DNA of 64,000 bases from Bradyrhizobium monzae. Its GTDB lineage: Bacteria; Pseudomonadota; Alphaproteobacteria; Rhizobiales; Xanthobacteraceae. The first letter of the stretch is position 1. The number at the start of each line of letters is the position of its first letter. The notes beneath the pieces were generated by a model that saw only the letters and a list, made by a program, of their open reading frames with translations, searched no databases and was not told the origin of the DNA. Location: the NCBI RefSeq assembly GCF_021458635.1, contig NZ_JAIRDQ010000010.1, forward strand, positions 236,860 through 300,859, written 5' to 3'. Positions 40,514 to 48,927 of the stretch are shown here, piece by piece. The position numbers were made by a program, and so were the translations under genes.

Positions 40514-42109
40514 GTGGTGACTGACACATTCGATTTCGTCGTCGTGGGCGCGGGCTCGGGCGGCTGCGCGGTGGCGGGGCGGCTGTCGGAGGATGCGGGG
40601 ACATCCGTGGCGCTGCTCGATGCCGGCGGACGCAACGACAATTGGCGGATCACCACGCCGTTCGGGCTCGCGTTGCCCTACAAGGCCGCCAACTGGGGCT
40701 TCGACACCGTGCCGCAGAAGGGATTGAACGGCCGCATCGGCTATCAACCGCGCGGCAAAGGCCTCGGCGGCTCCTCCGCGATCAACGCCATGGTCTACAT
40801 CCGCGGCCACAAATGGGACTACGACCATTGGGCCTCGCTCGGCAATGAAGGCTGGTCGTATGCGGACGTGCTGCCCTATTTCAAGCGCTCGGAGAACAAC
40901 AGCGATTTCGACGGCGAATATCACGGCAAGGGCGGCCCGCTGCACGTCAACCGACTGCGCTCGGACAATCCGATCCACGACGTCTTCCATCAGGCCGCGC
41001 GCGAGGCGCAATTCCGCATCCGCGAGGACTTCAATGAAGGGGATCACGAAGGGCTCGGCAGCTACCAGGTGACGCAGCACAAGGGCGAGCGCTGGAGCGC
41101 GGCGCGCGCCTATCTGCAGCCCCACATCGACAAGCGCGCGAATTTGCGCGTCGAGACGGGGGCGCATGCCACGAAAATCCTGATCGAAGCAGGGCGCGCC
41201 GTCGGCATCGAATATGTCCAGGGCAAGCAGACGAAGCAGCTGCGCGCGCGCCGCGAGGTGATCCTCGCTGGCGGCGCCTTCCAGTCACCGCAATTGCTGA
41301 TGCTGTCAGGCGTCGGCGACGGCGATGCGCTTCGTACGCACGGCATCGAGGTGGTGCATCATTTGCCGGGCGTCGGGCGCAATCTGCAGGACCATCCGGA
41401 TTTCGTGTTCGTCTATGCGTCCGACTATCCGCACTTCGTGCACGCGTCGCTTGGCCGGCTGCCGTCCCTGCTCCGCGCCATCCAGCGCTATCGCCGCGAA
41501 CGGCGCGGCCTGATGACCACCAATTTCGCCGAGTGTGGCGGCTTCCTGAAGAGCAGCCCCGACCTCGACGTGCCCGACATTCAGCTCCACTTCATCATCG
41601 CGATGCTCGACGACCACGGCCGCAAGAAGCACAAGGAAGCAGGCTTCTCATGCCATGTCTGCCTGCTGCGACCGAAAAGTCGCGGCAGCGTCTGGCTGAA
41701 GAGCGCCGATCCGCTCGCCCCACCCCTGATCGATCCGAACTTCCTCGGCGAGGCGGAAGATCTCGAGACGATGGTCGCGGGCTTCAAGACCACGCGCCGC
41801 CTGATGGAGACGCCCGCGATGCGCGCGCTGCAGAAGAAGGACATGTTCACGTCCGATGTGCGAACGGACGACGACATCCGCGCCATCCTGCGCAATCGCG
41901 TCGACACCGTCTATCACCCGGTCGGCACCTGCAAGATGGGCACGGATGCGATGGCCGTGGTCGATCCGAAGCTGAAGGTGCATGGCGTGGACGGCCTGCG
42001 CATCGTCGATGCCTCGATCATGCCGACACTGATCGGCGGCAACACCAATGCGCCGACGATCATGATCGGAGAGAAGGCGGCGGATATGATCCGGGCGGAG
42101 GTGCGGTAG
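40514..42109 (+). CDS. GMC-family FAD oxidoreductase (choline/alcohol dehydrogenase-like)
   Basis: A 531-residue flavoenzyme started at GTG 40514 (or 40517), with GGGGGA upstream. The FAD-binding motif 'FVVVGAGSGGCAVAGRLSE' lies at residues 8-26, GMC signature 1 at 'GYQPRGKGLGGSSAINAMVYIRGH' near 76-99, and signature 2 at 'GAFQSPQLLMLSGVGD' near 254. The C-terminal 'VYHPVGTCKMGTD' near 468 carries the catalytic His, with a second conserved Asn in 'GGNTNAPTIMIGEKAADMI'. The family oxidises primary alcohols, choline or polyethylene glycol to aldehydes. The gene follows the aldehyde dehydrogenase, from which a family-A repeat separates it, so alcohol-to-acid oxidation by the pair is plausible. 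Confidence 0.92.
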   Translation: MVTDTFDFVVVGAGSGGCAVAGRLSEDAGTSVALLDAGGRNDNWRITTPFGLALPYKAANWGFDTVPQKGLNGRIGYQPRGKGLGGSSAINAMVYIRGHKWDYDHWASLGNEGWSYADVLPYFKRSENNSDFDGEYHGKGGPLHVNRLRSDNPIHDVFHQAAREAQFRIREDFNEGDHEGLGSYQVTQHKGERWSAARAYLQPHIDKRANLRVETGAHATKILIEAGRAVGIEYVQGKQTKQLRARREVILAGGAFQSPQLLMLSGVGDGDALRTHGIEVVHHLPGVGRNLQDHPDFVFVYASDYPHFVHASLGRLPSLLRAIQRYRRERRGLMTTNFAECGGFLKSSPDLDVPDIQLHFIIAMLDDHGRKKHKEAGFSCHVCLLRPKSRGSVWLKSADPLAPPLIDPNFLGEAEDLETMVAGFKTTRRLMETPAMRALQKKDMFTSDVRTDDDIRAILRNRVDTVYHPVGTCKMGTDAMAVVDPKLKVHGVDGLRIVDASIMPTLIGGNTNAPTIMIGEKAADMIRAEVR

Positions 42110-42268
42110 CTGTTTTCTCCCCTCTTTCCGTTCTTACGGGGAGAACTGCCGTCGAATAGCCCTGAACGGACGCAATCCTGAGCTGCTGAAAGTATAGATA
42201 CGATTTTAACGATCTGAAACCGGAACGATCGGTTCAGCGTTCATTCGTTCCATCGGCAGGGTTCGCTC

Positions 42269-42781
42269 ATGAATAGCTTCGATCTGGCGGTCTATGCGGC
42301 GCTCGGCATCGCGATCGGCTTTGGCTTCAAGTCCGGCCTGCTCCGCAGCGCCGTGACCATCCTCGCCTATCTCCTCGCCGCCCCCATCGCGGTCTCGCTG
42401 ATGCCGATGATCGCGCCGCAGATCGCCGCCAATCCGAATGCGCCGCAATTCCAGGACTGGATCTGGTTCTTCGGCATCTTCCTGGTGGTCGGCATGTTGC
42501 TCGGATATATCGGCCGCTTCGTGCTGGACGACACGATCCGTGACGCCGGGATCGGCGACCGCCTCGGCGGCGCCGCGCTCGGCGCCATCAGGGTCGGCCT
42601 CGTCGCCACGACGCTGGTGCTGGTGTTCGACCAGATCGTGCCGGCCAACGACCAGCCGCCCTTCCTCGCCGGCTCGCAGCTGCGGCCGCTGTTCTCGGCG
42701 GTCGGGAAGATGGGCTTCAAGTCGCTGCCGCCGGAAGCGGCGGCTGCGATCGACCGCCTCAAGCAGGAGCGGCACATCTAG
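42269..42781 (+). CDS. CvpA-family membrane protein
   Basis: A 170-residue inner-membrane protein with four hydrophobic segments. The layout matches CvpA: an N-terminal segment 'FDLAVYAALGIAIGFGFKSGLLRS', then 'ILAYLLAAPIAVSLMPMI', 'WFFGIFLVVGMLLGYIGRFV', the conserved polar 'GDRLGGAALGAIRVGLVATTLVLVF' and a short cytoplasmic tail 'PPEAAAAIDRLKQERHI'. CvpA proteins were named for colicin V production and are linked to envelope stress and bile or acid tolerance; the molecular role is unclear. It stands alone, with 159 nt upstream and 126 nt downstream that contain no other gene. Confidence 0.88.
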   Translation: MNSFDLAVYAALGIAIGFGFKSGLLRSAVTILAYLLAAPIAVSLMPMIAPQIAANPNAPQFQDWIWFFGIFLVVGMLLGYIGRFVLDDTIRDAGIGDRLGGAALGAIRVGLVATTLVLVFDQIVPANDQPPFLAGSQLRPLFSAVGKMGFKSLPPEAAAAIDRLKQERHI

Positions 42782-42907
42782 GGCGCATTTGCATCGCCAC
42801 GGCGAGCGCCATGCATTTTGACGCGGCTCCATCCCTTATCAGCGGCGCCGAGGTTGGCTAGAGTGCCGCTCATCCAAAAACCTGCCTGACATTACGGGAG
42901 TGAAACA

Positions 42908-43690
42908 GTGGATCTTGGGATCAAAGGTCGCCGCGCCATCGTCTGCGCATCCAGCAAGGGCCTGGGGCGCGCTTGCGCCATCTCGCTGGCCGAAGCCGGC
43001 GTTGACGTCACGCTGACCGCGCGCGGCGCCGACGCCCTGAAGAAGACGGCCGACGAGATTCGGAAAGCCTATCCGAGCGTGAAGGTCACCGAAATCGTCG
43101 GCGACATCACGACGCCTGCGGGCCGCGAAGCCGTGCTGAAGGCCTGCCCCGAACCGGACATTCTCATCAACAATGCCGGCGGTCCGCCGCCCGGCGATTT
43201 CCGCAACTGGACCCGCGACGACTGGATCAAGGCGATCGACGCCAACATGCTCACGCCGATCGAGCTGATCAAGTCGACCGTCGACGGCATGATGGCGCGC
43301 AAGTTCGGCCGTATCGTCAACATCACCTCGGCGGCGGTGAAGGCGCCGATCGACATCCTCGGCCTCTCCAACGGCGCGCGCGCCGGCCTCACCGGCTTCA
43401 TCGCCGGCCTGTCGCGCAAGACGGTGATCAACAACGTAACCATCAACGGCCTGTTGCCGGGCCCGTTCGAGACCGACCGCCTGACCGGCACCGCGAAGGC
43501 CGAAGCCGACAAGCGCGGCACCACGCCGGAGCAGGTCTTGGCCGAGCGCGCCAAACTCAATCCGGCCGGCCGCTTCGGCCAGCCCGACGAGTTCGGCTAT
43601 GCCTGCGCCTTCCTGTGCGGCGCCAAGGCCGGCTTCATCACCGGCCAGAACATCTTGCTCGACGGTGGTGCGTTCCCGGGAACGCTGTGA
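42908..43690 (+). CDS. SDR-family protein lacking the canonical Tyr/Lys pair
   Basis: A 260-residue Rossmann-fold protein started at GTG 42908, nine bases after GGGAG. It keeps the SDR frame: 'RRAIVCASSKGLGRACAISLAEAG' (residues 8-31; the usual TGxxxGIG is CASSKGLG), 'DILINNAGGPPPG' near 84, 'RIVNITSAAVKAP' near 138 and 'GFITGQNILLDGGAFPGTL' at the end. At the catalytic site the expected YxxxK is 'SNGAR', so Tyr is Ser and Lys is Arg. Some FabG-like relatives share this change, but it is not a standard reductase active site. The gene overlaps the next one by GTGA, so translation is coupled. Confidence 0.85.
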   Translation: MDLGIKGRRAIVCASSKGLGRACAISLAEAGVDVTLTARGADALKKTADEIRKAYPSVKVTEIVGDITTPAGREAVLKACPEPDILINNAGGPPPGDFRNWTRDDWIKAIDANMLTPIELIKSTVDGMMARKFGRIVNITSAAVKAPIDILGLSNGARAGLTGFIAGLSRKTVINNVTINGLLPGPFETDRLTGTAKAEADKRGTTPEQVLAERAKLNPAGRFGQPDEFGYACAFLCGAKAGFITGQNILLDGGAFPGTL

Positions 43691-44676
43691 GAGCGGTCTG
43701 GTACGAGCAAACGGGACCGGCGGCGGACGTTCTCGCCTATGGTGAGATGGCGACGCCGGTCGCAGGTCCAGGCGAAGTTCGCATTCGCCTGGAAGCCTCC
43801 GGCGTGAATCCTGCCGATGTCGGCCGGCGCGGCGGCTCCTATCGCGCGATGGACTATCCGCGCGTGATTCCGAACAGTGATGGCGCGGGATTCGTCGATC
43901 AGATCGGTGACGGCGTGACGCGCTTCAAGATCGGCGACCGTGTCTGGCTGTTCAACGGCCAGCGCAACGGCCGCGCCTTCGGCACGGCCGCGGAATATAT
44001 CGCGCTTGCCGAGCAGCTGGTGACGCCATTGCCGGATAGTCTGTCCTTTGCGGAAGGTGCAACGCTCGGCATTCCAGCGATGACCGCGTGGTGCTCGCTG
44101 TTTGCGGACGGACCGATCGTCGGCAAGACCGTGCTCGTCACTGGTGGCGCCGGTGCAGTCGGGCACTATGCGGTACAACTGGCAAGATGGGGCGGCGCGC
44201 AGGTGATCGCGACCGTCAGTTCGGCGATGAAGGGCGAGCAGGCGCGGCGCGCGGGCGCCGATCTCGTGATCAATTACAAGGAAGAGGACGTCGTCGCGAA
44301 GGCAATGGCCTTCACTGGCGGACGCGGTGTCGACCGCGTCGTCGATGTCGATTTCGGCGGCAACATCGCGACGACGCTGAAGCTGATGGCGATGAATTCA
44401 ACCATCGCGGTCTACGCCACCAACGGCAACCGAGCGCCGGTTGTACCGATGCGCGAGCTGATGGAAAAGTGCATCGCGCTGCGCGCGCTGGTGCTGTTCG
44501 CGCTGCCGCCGGCACTGCTCGCGGCGGCGCAGGCCGGCATCTCGAAATGGCTGGCGGCGGGGCCGCGCATTCACAACGTCGCGGCGCAGTTTGCTCTATC
44601 CGATACGGCCCAGGCGCATCTCACCGTCGAGAAGGGCGACAAGCTCGGCACCGTGATCATCGACTGCGCTCGATAA
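43687..44676 (+). CDS. NADPH:quinone oxidoreductase-like MDR protein
   Basis: A 329-residue zinc-free MDR enzyme started at GTG 43687, which overlaps the SDR stop codon by four bases (GTGA). N-terminal domain: 'GEVRIRLEASGVNPADVGRRGG' near residue 29, 'VIPNSDGAGFVDQIGDGVTRF' near 60. Rossmann half: 'VLVTGGAGAVGHYAVQLARWGGAQVI' near 145-170 with 'GADLVINYKEEDVV' near 192 and 'GGRGVDRVVDVDFGGN' near 211. There is no zinc-binding Cys set. Such enzymes reduce quinones or alpha,beta-unsaturated ketones with NADPH. Coupled translation with an SDR lacking its catalytic pair suggests a two-protein module. It converges on the DUF3775 gene with a 3-nt gap. Confidence 0.87.
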   Translation: MRAVWYEQTGPAADVLAYGEMATPVAGPGEVRIRLEASGVNPADVGRRGGSYRAMDYPRVIPNSDGAGFVDQIGDGVTRFKIGDRVWLFNGQRNGRAFGTAAEYIALAEQLVTPLPDSLSFAEGATLGIPAMTAWCSLFADGPIVGKTVLVTGGAGAVGHYAVQLARWGGAQVIATVSSAMKGEQARRAGADLVINYKEEDVVAKAMAFTGGRGVDRVVDVDFGGNIATTLKLMAMNSTIAVYATNGNRAPVVPMRELMEKCIALRALVLFALPPALLAAAQAGISKWLAAGPRIHNVAAQFALSDTAQAHLTVEKGDKLGTVIIDCAR

Positions 44677-44679
44677 GAA

Positions 44680-45111
44680 CTACGCCACCGGCGTGGTCCG
44701 CTCGTCGCTCCAGTCGATACCGAGCTCGTCCATGCCGTCGGCGAGCAAATCGCCGAGCATCGGCTCACCCAGCAGATACTGCACGGCCTCGCGCCGCGGC
44801 GCCCTGTATTCGGCGCGCGCCTCGGCGGCGCGGGAACGCAGATCGTCCCATTCGTCCACTTCGCCATCGCCGCGACCGAGCCACATCAGCGTGACGAGGT
44901 CGAGCTGCTCGTCCTCGTTCAGCGCCCCGATGAAGCCAGCGAGCTCGGCTGCGACCGGGTCGGACGAATCGTCCTCCAGCACGTCGGTCTCGCCGTCGTC
45001 AGCGGCATTGGAGCCGGAGTCCGGATCGGAATCCGCTTCCTTGACGTCGAATTCGCGTGCCTTCTCGATGATGAAGGCGACCTTGTCGGCGGAAATCGCA
45101 AGCTCTGGCAT
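44680..45111 (-). CDS. DUF3775-family protein
   Basis: A 143-residue protein started at ATG 45111 (MPELAISADK), with AGGGAG upstream. The N-terminal 'ISADKVAFIIEKAREFDVKEAD' is followed by an acidic low-complexity stretch (residues 28-52, rich in Asp, Glu and Ser) and then the domain core 'LAGFIGALNEDEQLDLVTLMWLGRGDGEVDEW' in pieces near 55-88, with 'YLLGEPMLGDLLADGMDELG' near 112-130. This is the pattern of alphaproteobacterial DUF3775 proteins, short cytoplasmic proteins of unknown function. It is monocistronic and divergent from the MBL gene at 45242. Confidence 0.8.
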   Translation of the reverse strand: MPELAISADKVAFIIEKAREFDVKEADSDPDSGSNAADDGETDVLEDDSSDPVAAELAGFIGALNEDEQLDLVTLMWLGRGDGEVDEWDDLRSRAAEARAEYRAPRREAVQYLLGEPMLGDLLADGMDELGIDWSDERTTPVA

Positions 45112-45241
45112 GGGCTCCCTGCTCGTCGTTTGGCTGGTTCCAGTCTCCCCGGATAACGCAACATCGCGGCAGATGATCCATTGCGTTCGACGGCGGAAGA
45201 CCGCATCTTTCGCGAAAGCAAGAAAATAAGGGGCGCTCCCG

Positions 45242-46093
45242 ATGCAGTGGACGGTAGGCCGAGTCAAAATCACCAAAGTCGTGGAATTGGAGACGGTCGG
45301 CTCGACTCGCTTCATCCTGCCCTTGGCCAGCAACGATGAGATCCGGAAGCTGCCCTGGCTGATTCCGCATTTCGCCACCGAGGAAGGCCGGCTGAAGATG
45401 TCGATCCATTCGCTGGTGGTGGAGACGCCAGCGCGACGGATCGTGGTCGATACCGGGCTTGGCAACGACAAGCAGGGCCGCAACGTCCCGACCTGGAATA
45501 ACCGCAACACGCCATTTCTGGAGATGATGGCGGCAGCGGGCTTCGAGCCCGACAGCATCGACACCGTGCTGTGCACGCATCTTCACGTCGACCATGTCGG
45601 CTGGAATACGAAGCTGGTCGGCGGCAAATGGGTGCCGGCCTTCCCGAAGGCACGTTACGTGTTCGGCCGCACCGAATACGAGCATTGGCGCGACCACTCG
45701 ACCGAGCCGGACAAGCAGGCGGTCTTTGACGATTCCGTGAAGCCGATCGTCGATGCCGAGCGCGCCGATCTGATCCCGAGCGACCACAGGCTCAGCGAGG
45801 AGATCAGCATGATCCCGACGCCCGGCCACAGCCCCGGCCATATGAGCATTTTGATCCAGTCGGACGGCGAACAGGGCCTGCTGACCGGCGACGTCGCCCA
45901 TCACCCCTGCCAGATGGCGCATCTCGGCTGGTCCTCCACCGCGGATTCCGACCAGGCCCAATCGGCCGCAACGCGGGCCGCGCTGTTCGGCCGGTTTGCC
46001 GATACGCCGACGCTTGTGATCGGCGGGCACTTCTCGGCCGGGCACATCCGCCGGGAAGGCGATGCCTTCAGGTTTGTGGCGCTGGAATCGTAG
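45242..46093 (+). CDS. MBL-fold metallo-hydrolase, paralogue 1
   Basis: A 283-residue binuclear-metal hydrolase. The metal motif is complete: 'VLCTHLHVDHVGWNT' near residue 113 (HxHxDH), then His in 'IPTPGHSPGHMSIL' near 196, Asp in 'GLLTGDVAHHP' near 217, and the final His in 'VIGGHFSAGHI' near 262. No signal peptide is present. The THLHVDHVGWNT line is shared with the protein at 47947 and with the branch that includes organophosphate hydrolases and lactonases. Lactone or ester hydrolysis is thus plausible but unproven. It starts 131 nt from the divergent DUF3775 gene and is followed by a family-B repeat. Confidence 0.88.
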   Translation: MQWTVGRVKITKVVELETVGSTRFILPLASNDEIRKLPWLIPHFATEEGRLKMSIHSLVVETPARRIVVDTGLGNDKQGRNVPTWNNRNTPFLEMMAAAGFEPDSIDTVLCTHLHVDHVGWNTKLVGGKWVPAFPKARYVFGRTEYEHWRDHSTEPDKQAVFDDSVKPIVDAERADLIPSDHRLSEEISMIPTPGHSPGHMSILIQSDGEQGLLTGDVAHHPCQMAHLGWSSTADSDQAQSAATRAALFGRFADTPTLVIGGHFSAGHIRREGDAFRFVALES

Positions 46094-46095
46094 CA

Positions 46096-46179
46096 AGGGT
46101 GGGCAAAGCGAAGCGTGCCCACCATCGCGGCCATTAATGGAAGTTGGCGGGCACGGCGCTTTGCGCCTTTGCCCACCCT
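46096..46179. repeat. Intergenic palindromic repeat, family B (copy 1)
   Basis: It begins AGGGTGGGCAAAG and ends CTTTGCCCACCCT, with GTGCCCACC and GGCGGGCAC inside. Further copies lie at 48828-48903 and 56707-56790. A clear large palindrome. Confidence 0.88.
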
Positions 46180-46284
46180 GCAAGGAAGGGCTGCAATGCG
46201 CCCCGTTTTGAGCGGTTGAATTTCCCGCCGCCCTGTTCCATGAAGCTATTTAACCGATCAGTCCATCCCAAGGGAGAAACCAGA

Positions 46285-47127
46285 ATGAAGCTTGTTCGTT
46301 ACGGCGAAAAGGGTGCGGAAAAGCCCGGCCTGATCGACAAATCCGGCCAATTGCGCGACCTGTCGGCGCATGTGAAGGACCTGACCGGCGAGGCCTATTC
46401 GCCGGCCTCCCTGAAGAAGCTCGCCGCCATCGACCCGGCCTCGCTGCCCGCCGTCTCCGGCAAGCCGCGCTTCGGCGCGCCGGTCACCGGCATCTCGAAA
46501 TTCGTCGCGATCGGCCTCAACTACAGCGACCACGCCAAGGAGACCGGCGCCGCGATTCCGACCGAGCCGATCATCTTCATGAAGGCCAACACCTCGCTGT
46601 CCGGCCCGAACGACAAGGTCGAGAAGCCGCGCGGCTCGACCAAGCTCGACTGGGAAGTCGAAATCGCCGCGATCATCGGCACCCAGGCCAAATACATCTC
46701 GGAAGCCGATGCGCTGAACTACGTCGCCGGCTATTGCGTCTGCAACGACGTCTCCGAGCGCAACTTCCAGACCGAGCGCCTGGGTCAATGGACCAAGGGC
46801 AAGTCGCACGACACGTTCGGCCCGGTCGGCCCCTGGCTCGCCACCAAGGACGAGATCAAGGACGTGCAGAACCTGTCGATGTGGCTCGACGTCAACGGCC
46901 AGCGCCGCCAGACCGGCTCGACCAAGACCATGATCTTCTCGATGGCCAAGTGCATCTCCTATGTCTCGCAGTTCATGACGCTGCTGCCGGGCGACATCAT
47001 CACCACGGGCACCCCGCCCGGCGTCGGCCTCGGCATGAAGCCGCCGACCTTCCTCAATGTCGGCGACGTCGTAACGCTCGGCATCGAAGGCCTCGGCGAG
47101 CAGCGCCAGGAGATCGTGGCGGCGTAA
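46285..47127 (+). CDS. Fumarylacetoacetate hydrolase (FAH)-family protein
   Basis: A 280-residue FAH-fold enzyme started at ATG 46285 after AGGGAGA. The N-terminal cap (residues 1-75) is followed by the core: 'FVAIGLNYSDHAKETGAAIP' near 73-92, 'EPIIFMKANTSLSGPND' near 94, the metal ligands Glu and Glu in 'DWEVEIAAIIG' near 123, and the Asp in 'VCNDVSERNFQ' near 155. 'GDIITTGTPPGVGLGMKPP' near 237-255 completes the active site. Length and cap fit the ureidoglycolate lyase/2-keto-4-pentenoate hydratase-like branch that cleaves C-C bonds in ring-cleavage products. It lies between two MBL genes and a GST gene, separated by repeats, which suggests separate promoters. Confidence 0.92.
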   Translation: MKLVRYGEKGAEKPGLIDKSGQLRDLSAHVKDLTGEAYSPASLKKLAAIDPASLPAVSGKPRFGAPVTGISKFVAIGLNYSDHAKETGAAIPTEPIIFMKANTSLSGPNDKVEKPRGSTKLDWEVEIAAIIGTQAKYISEADALNYVAGYCVCNDVSERNFQTERLGQWTKGKSHDTFGPVGPWLATKDEIKDVQNLSMWLDVNGQRRQTGSTKTMIFSMAKCISYVSQFMTLLPGDIITTGTPPGVGLGMKPPTFLNVGDVVTLGIEGLGEQRQEIVAA

Positions 47128-47143
47128 GGCCTCCGGCTTCCGC

Positions 47144-47290
47144 CCTCATCCTGAGGAGCGCGCAACGCGCGCGTCTCGAAGGATGCGCCAGGAAAAAGGT
47201 CGCCCGACGTTCGCGTCGGGTGACGAGAAGGCACCTCCCCGTTGCCATCCTTCGAGACGCGCGCCAAGGGGCGCGCTCCTCAGGATGAGG
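47144..47290. repeat. Large intergenic palindromic repeat, family C
   Basis: The outer arms CCTCATCCTGAGGAGCGCG (47144 on) and CGCGCTCCTCAGGATGAGG (to 47290) are inverted, with inner arms TCTCGAAGGATG and CATCCTTCGAGA and a small stem (CCCGACG, CGTCGGG) at the centre. It forms nested hairpins, about 147 nt in all. Confidence 0.85.
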
Positions 47291-47319
47291 ACCGTCTGTT
47301 TGGATAGAGGTATTTCCCC

Positions 47320-47931
47320 ATGAAACTCTCCTTCTCCCCAGCCTCGCCCTTCGCCCGCAAGGTGCGCATTGCCGCGATCGAGCTTGGGCTGATCGACAAG
47401 ATCGAGTTCACGCCCGCGACCGTCGCGCCCGGCACGGACAACGAGGACTATTCGAAGATCACGCCGCTGAAGAAGCTGCCGGTGCTGATCACCAATGACG
47501 GCGACGTCATCCTGGATTCCTACGTCATCGTCGAATATCTCAACGAGATGGCCGGCGGCAGCCTGATCCCGGATTACGGTCCGCGGCGCTGGAAGGCCAA
47601 GACCAATCACTCGCTGATCAACGGCATGCTCGATTCCATGCTGCTGTGCCGCTACGAGAAGATGGTGCGGCCGCAGGGCCTGCAATGGCAGGCGTGGTCG
47701 GACGACCACTGGAACCGGGCCTGGACCGGCATGGCGCGCTTCGAGAACATGCCCGATGTCCTCAACGGTCCGTTCGACATCTCGCAGATCGGCCTCGTTT
47801 GCGTGCTCGGCTATGCCGACTTCCGCTTCGCCGATTGCGGCTGGCGCAAGGCCTACCCGAAACTCGACGCCTTCCATCAGAAGATGCTGGAGCGCCCTTC
47901 CGTGAAGATCTCGGTGCCGCCAGCGGCGTAA
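47320..47931 (+). CDS. Glutathione S-transferase family protein
   Basis: A 203-residue cytoplasmic GST. The thioredoxin-like N-terminal domain (residues 1-80) starts 'MKLSFSPASPFARKVRIAAIELGL', with a Ser in SPASPF as the likely glutathione-activating residue, and includes 'LKKLPVLITNDGDVILDSYVIVEYL' near 52-75 with the cis-Pro (LPVL) and the Asp-Ser glutathione site. The helical C-terminal domain has 'SLINGMLDSMLLCRYEK' near 102. Bacterial GSTs of this type conjugate or isomerise ring-cleavage intermediates and detoxify electrophiles. It precedes the second MBL gene by 15 nt in the same direction, so the two are probably cotranscribed. Confidence 0.9.
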   Translation: MKLSFSPASPFARKVRIAAIELGLIDKIEFTPATVAPGTDNEDYSKITPLKKLPVLITNDGDVILDSYVIVEYLNEMAGGSLIPDYGPRRWKAKTNHSLINGMLDSMLLCRYEKMVRPQGLQWQAWSDDHWNRAWTGMARFENMPDVLNGPFDISQIGLVCVLGYADFRFADCGWRKAYPKLDAFHQKMLERPSVKISVPPAA

Positions 47932-47946
47932 ACCGCAGGAATTCTC

Positions 47947-48816
47947 ATGAGCTTGAAATACTCGGTCGGCGATCTCACCATCCATCGTGTCATCGAGCAG
48001 GAAACCGCGTTCGTCCCGGCGCTGGAGATGCTGCCGGGGCTGACACCCGAGGTGCTGGCCGAGAACCGGGCCTGGATGCGGCAGGCCAAGGCATTGGACG
48101 AGCAGGACGTGCTCCTCCTCTGCTTCCAGTCCTATGTGGTGAAGACGCCGCATCACACCATCCTGATCGATAGCTGCATCGGCAACGACAAGCCGCGCCC
48201 GAATCGCCCGAAATGGAACATGAAGACCGACGACACGTACGCGCGTGCACTCAATGCCGCTGGTGTCTCCGTCGACGACATCGATTTCGTGATGTGCACG
48301 CATCTGCATGTCGATCACGTCGGCTGGAACACGCGGCTGGAGAACGGCCGCTGGGTGCCGACCTTCCCCAAGGCGCGTTATTTGTTTGCCAAGCAGGAAT
48401 ACGACCACTGGGTCGCGGAGAATGCGAAGACGGAGGTTCCGCCTTTCGTCGACAGCGTGCTGCCGGTGGTCGAGGCCAAGCGGCACGAGCTGGTCGGCAA
48501 CGATCACCAGATCGGCGATCACGTCCGCATCGTGCCGACGCCGGGCCACACGCCCGGCCACATCGCCATCGCGATGGGTCGCGGCAAGGACGACGCGGTG
48601 TTCTCCGGCGATCTCATGCACTCCCCGCTGCAGACGCTTTATCCGGAACTGTCGATCAAGTTCGACGTCGATCCGGCCAAGGCGGCCACGACGCGCCGCA
48701 GCTTCCTGGAACGCTATTGCGACACCGACACGCTGTGCTGTACTGCGCATTTCCCCTCGCCATCGGTGGGGAAGATCAAGCGCAAGGGCAACGCGTTCGT
48801 GTGTGCGGCGGTTTAA
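47947..48816 (+). CDS. MBL-fold metallo-hydrolase, paralogue 2
   Basis: A 289-residue hydrolase clearly related to the one at 45242: 'VMCTHLHVDHVGWNTRLENGRWVPTFPKARYLF' in pieces matches 'VLCTHLHVDHVGWNTKLVGGKWVPAFPKARYVF'. The later metal ligands are 'VPTPGHTPGHIAIAM' near residue 197, 'VFSGDLMHSP' near 219 and 'CCTAHFPSPS' near 262. The N-terminal 'MSLKYSVGDLTIHRVIEQET' is typical of this branch. It follows the GST gene by 15 nt, is probably in one unit with it, and is followed by a family-B repeat. Two similar MBL hydrolases within 3 kb suggest duplication and separate substrates. Substrate unknown. Confidence 0.88.
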   Translation: MSLKYSVGDLTIHRVIEQETAFVPALEMLPGLTPEVLAENRAWMRQAKALDEQDVLLLCFQSYVVKTPHHTILIDSCIGNDKPRPNRPKWNMKTDDTYARALNAAGVSVDDIDFVMCTHLHVDHVGWNTRLENGRWVPTFPKARYLFAKQEYDHWVAENAKTEVPPFVDSVLPVVEAKRHELVGNDHQIGDHVRIVPTPGHTPGHIAIAMGRGKDDAVFSGDLMHSPLQTLYPELSIKFDVDPAKAATTRRSFLERYCDTDTLCCTAHFPSPSVGKIKRKGNAFVCAAV

Positions 48817-48827
48817 CGAGGTGCCGT

Positions 48828-48903
48828 AGGGTGGGCAAAGGCGCGCGCTTCGCGCGCCGTGCCCACCACTCCTCATGGTGGGCACGCTCCGCTTTGCCCA
48901 CCC
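48828..48903. repeat. Intergenic palindromic repeat, family B (copy 2)
   Basis: It begins AGGGTGGGCAAAGG and ends CTTTGCCCACCC. The centre differs from the other copies and holds a GC-rich inner stem (GGCGCGCG, CGCGCGCC). Confidence 0.85.
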
Positions 48904-48927
48904 GATTCCACCCGTGTGGAGAAGGCA

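Noticed and set aside
47144..47290. CRISPR-like look of the nested repeats near 47.2 kb
   Set aside because: These are inverted, not direct, repeats, with no regular spacing and no cas genes.
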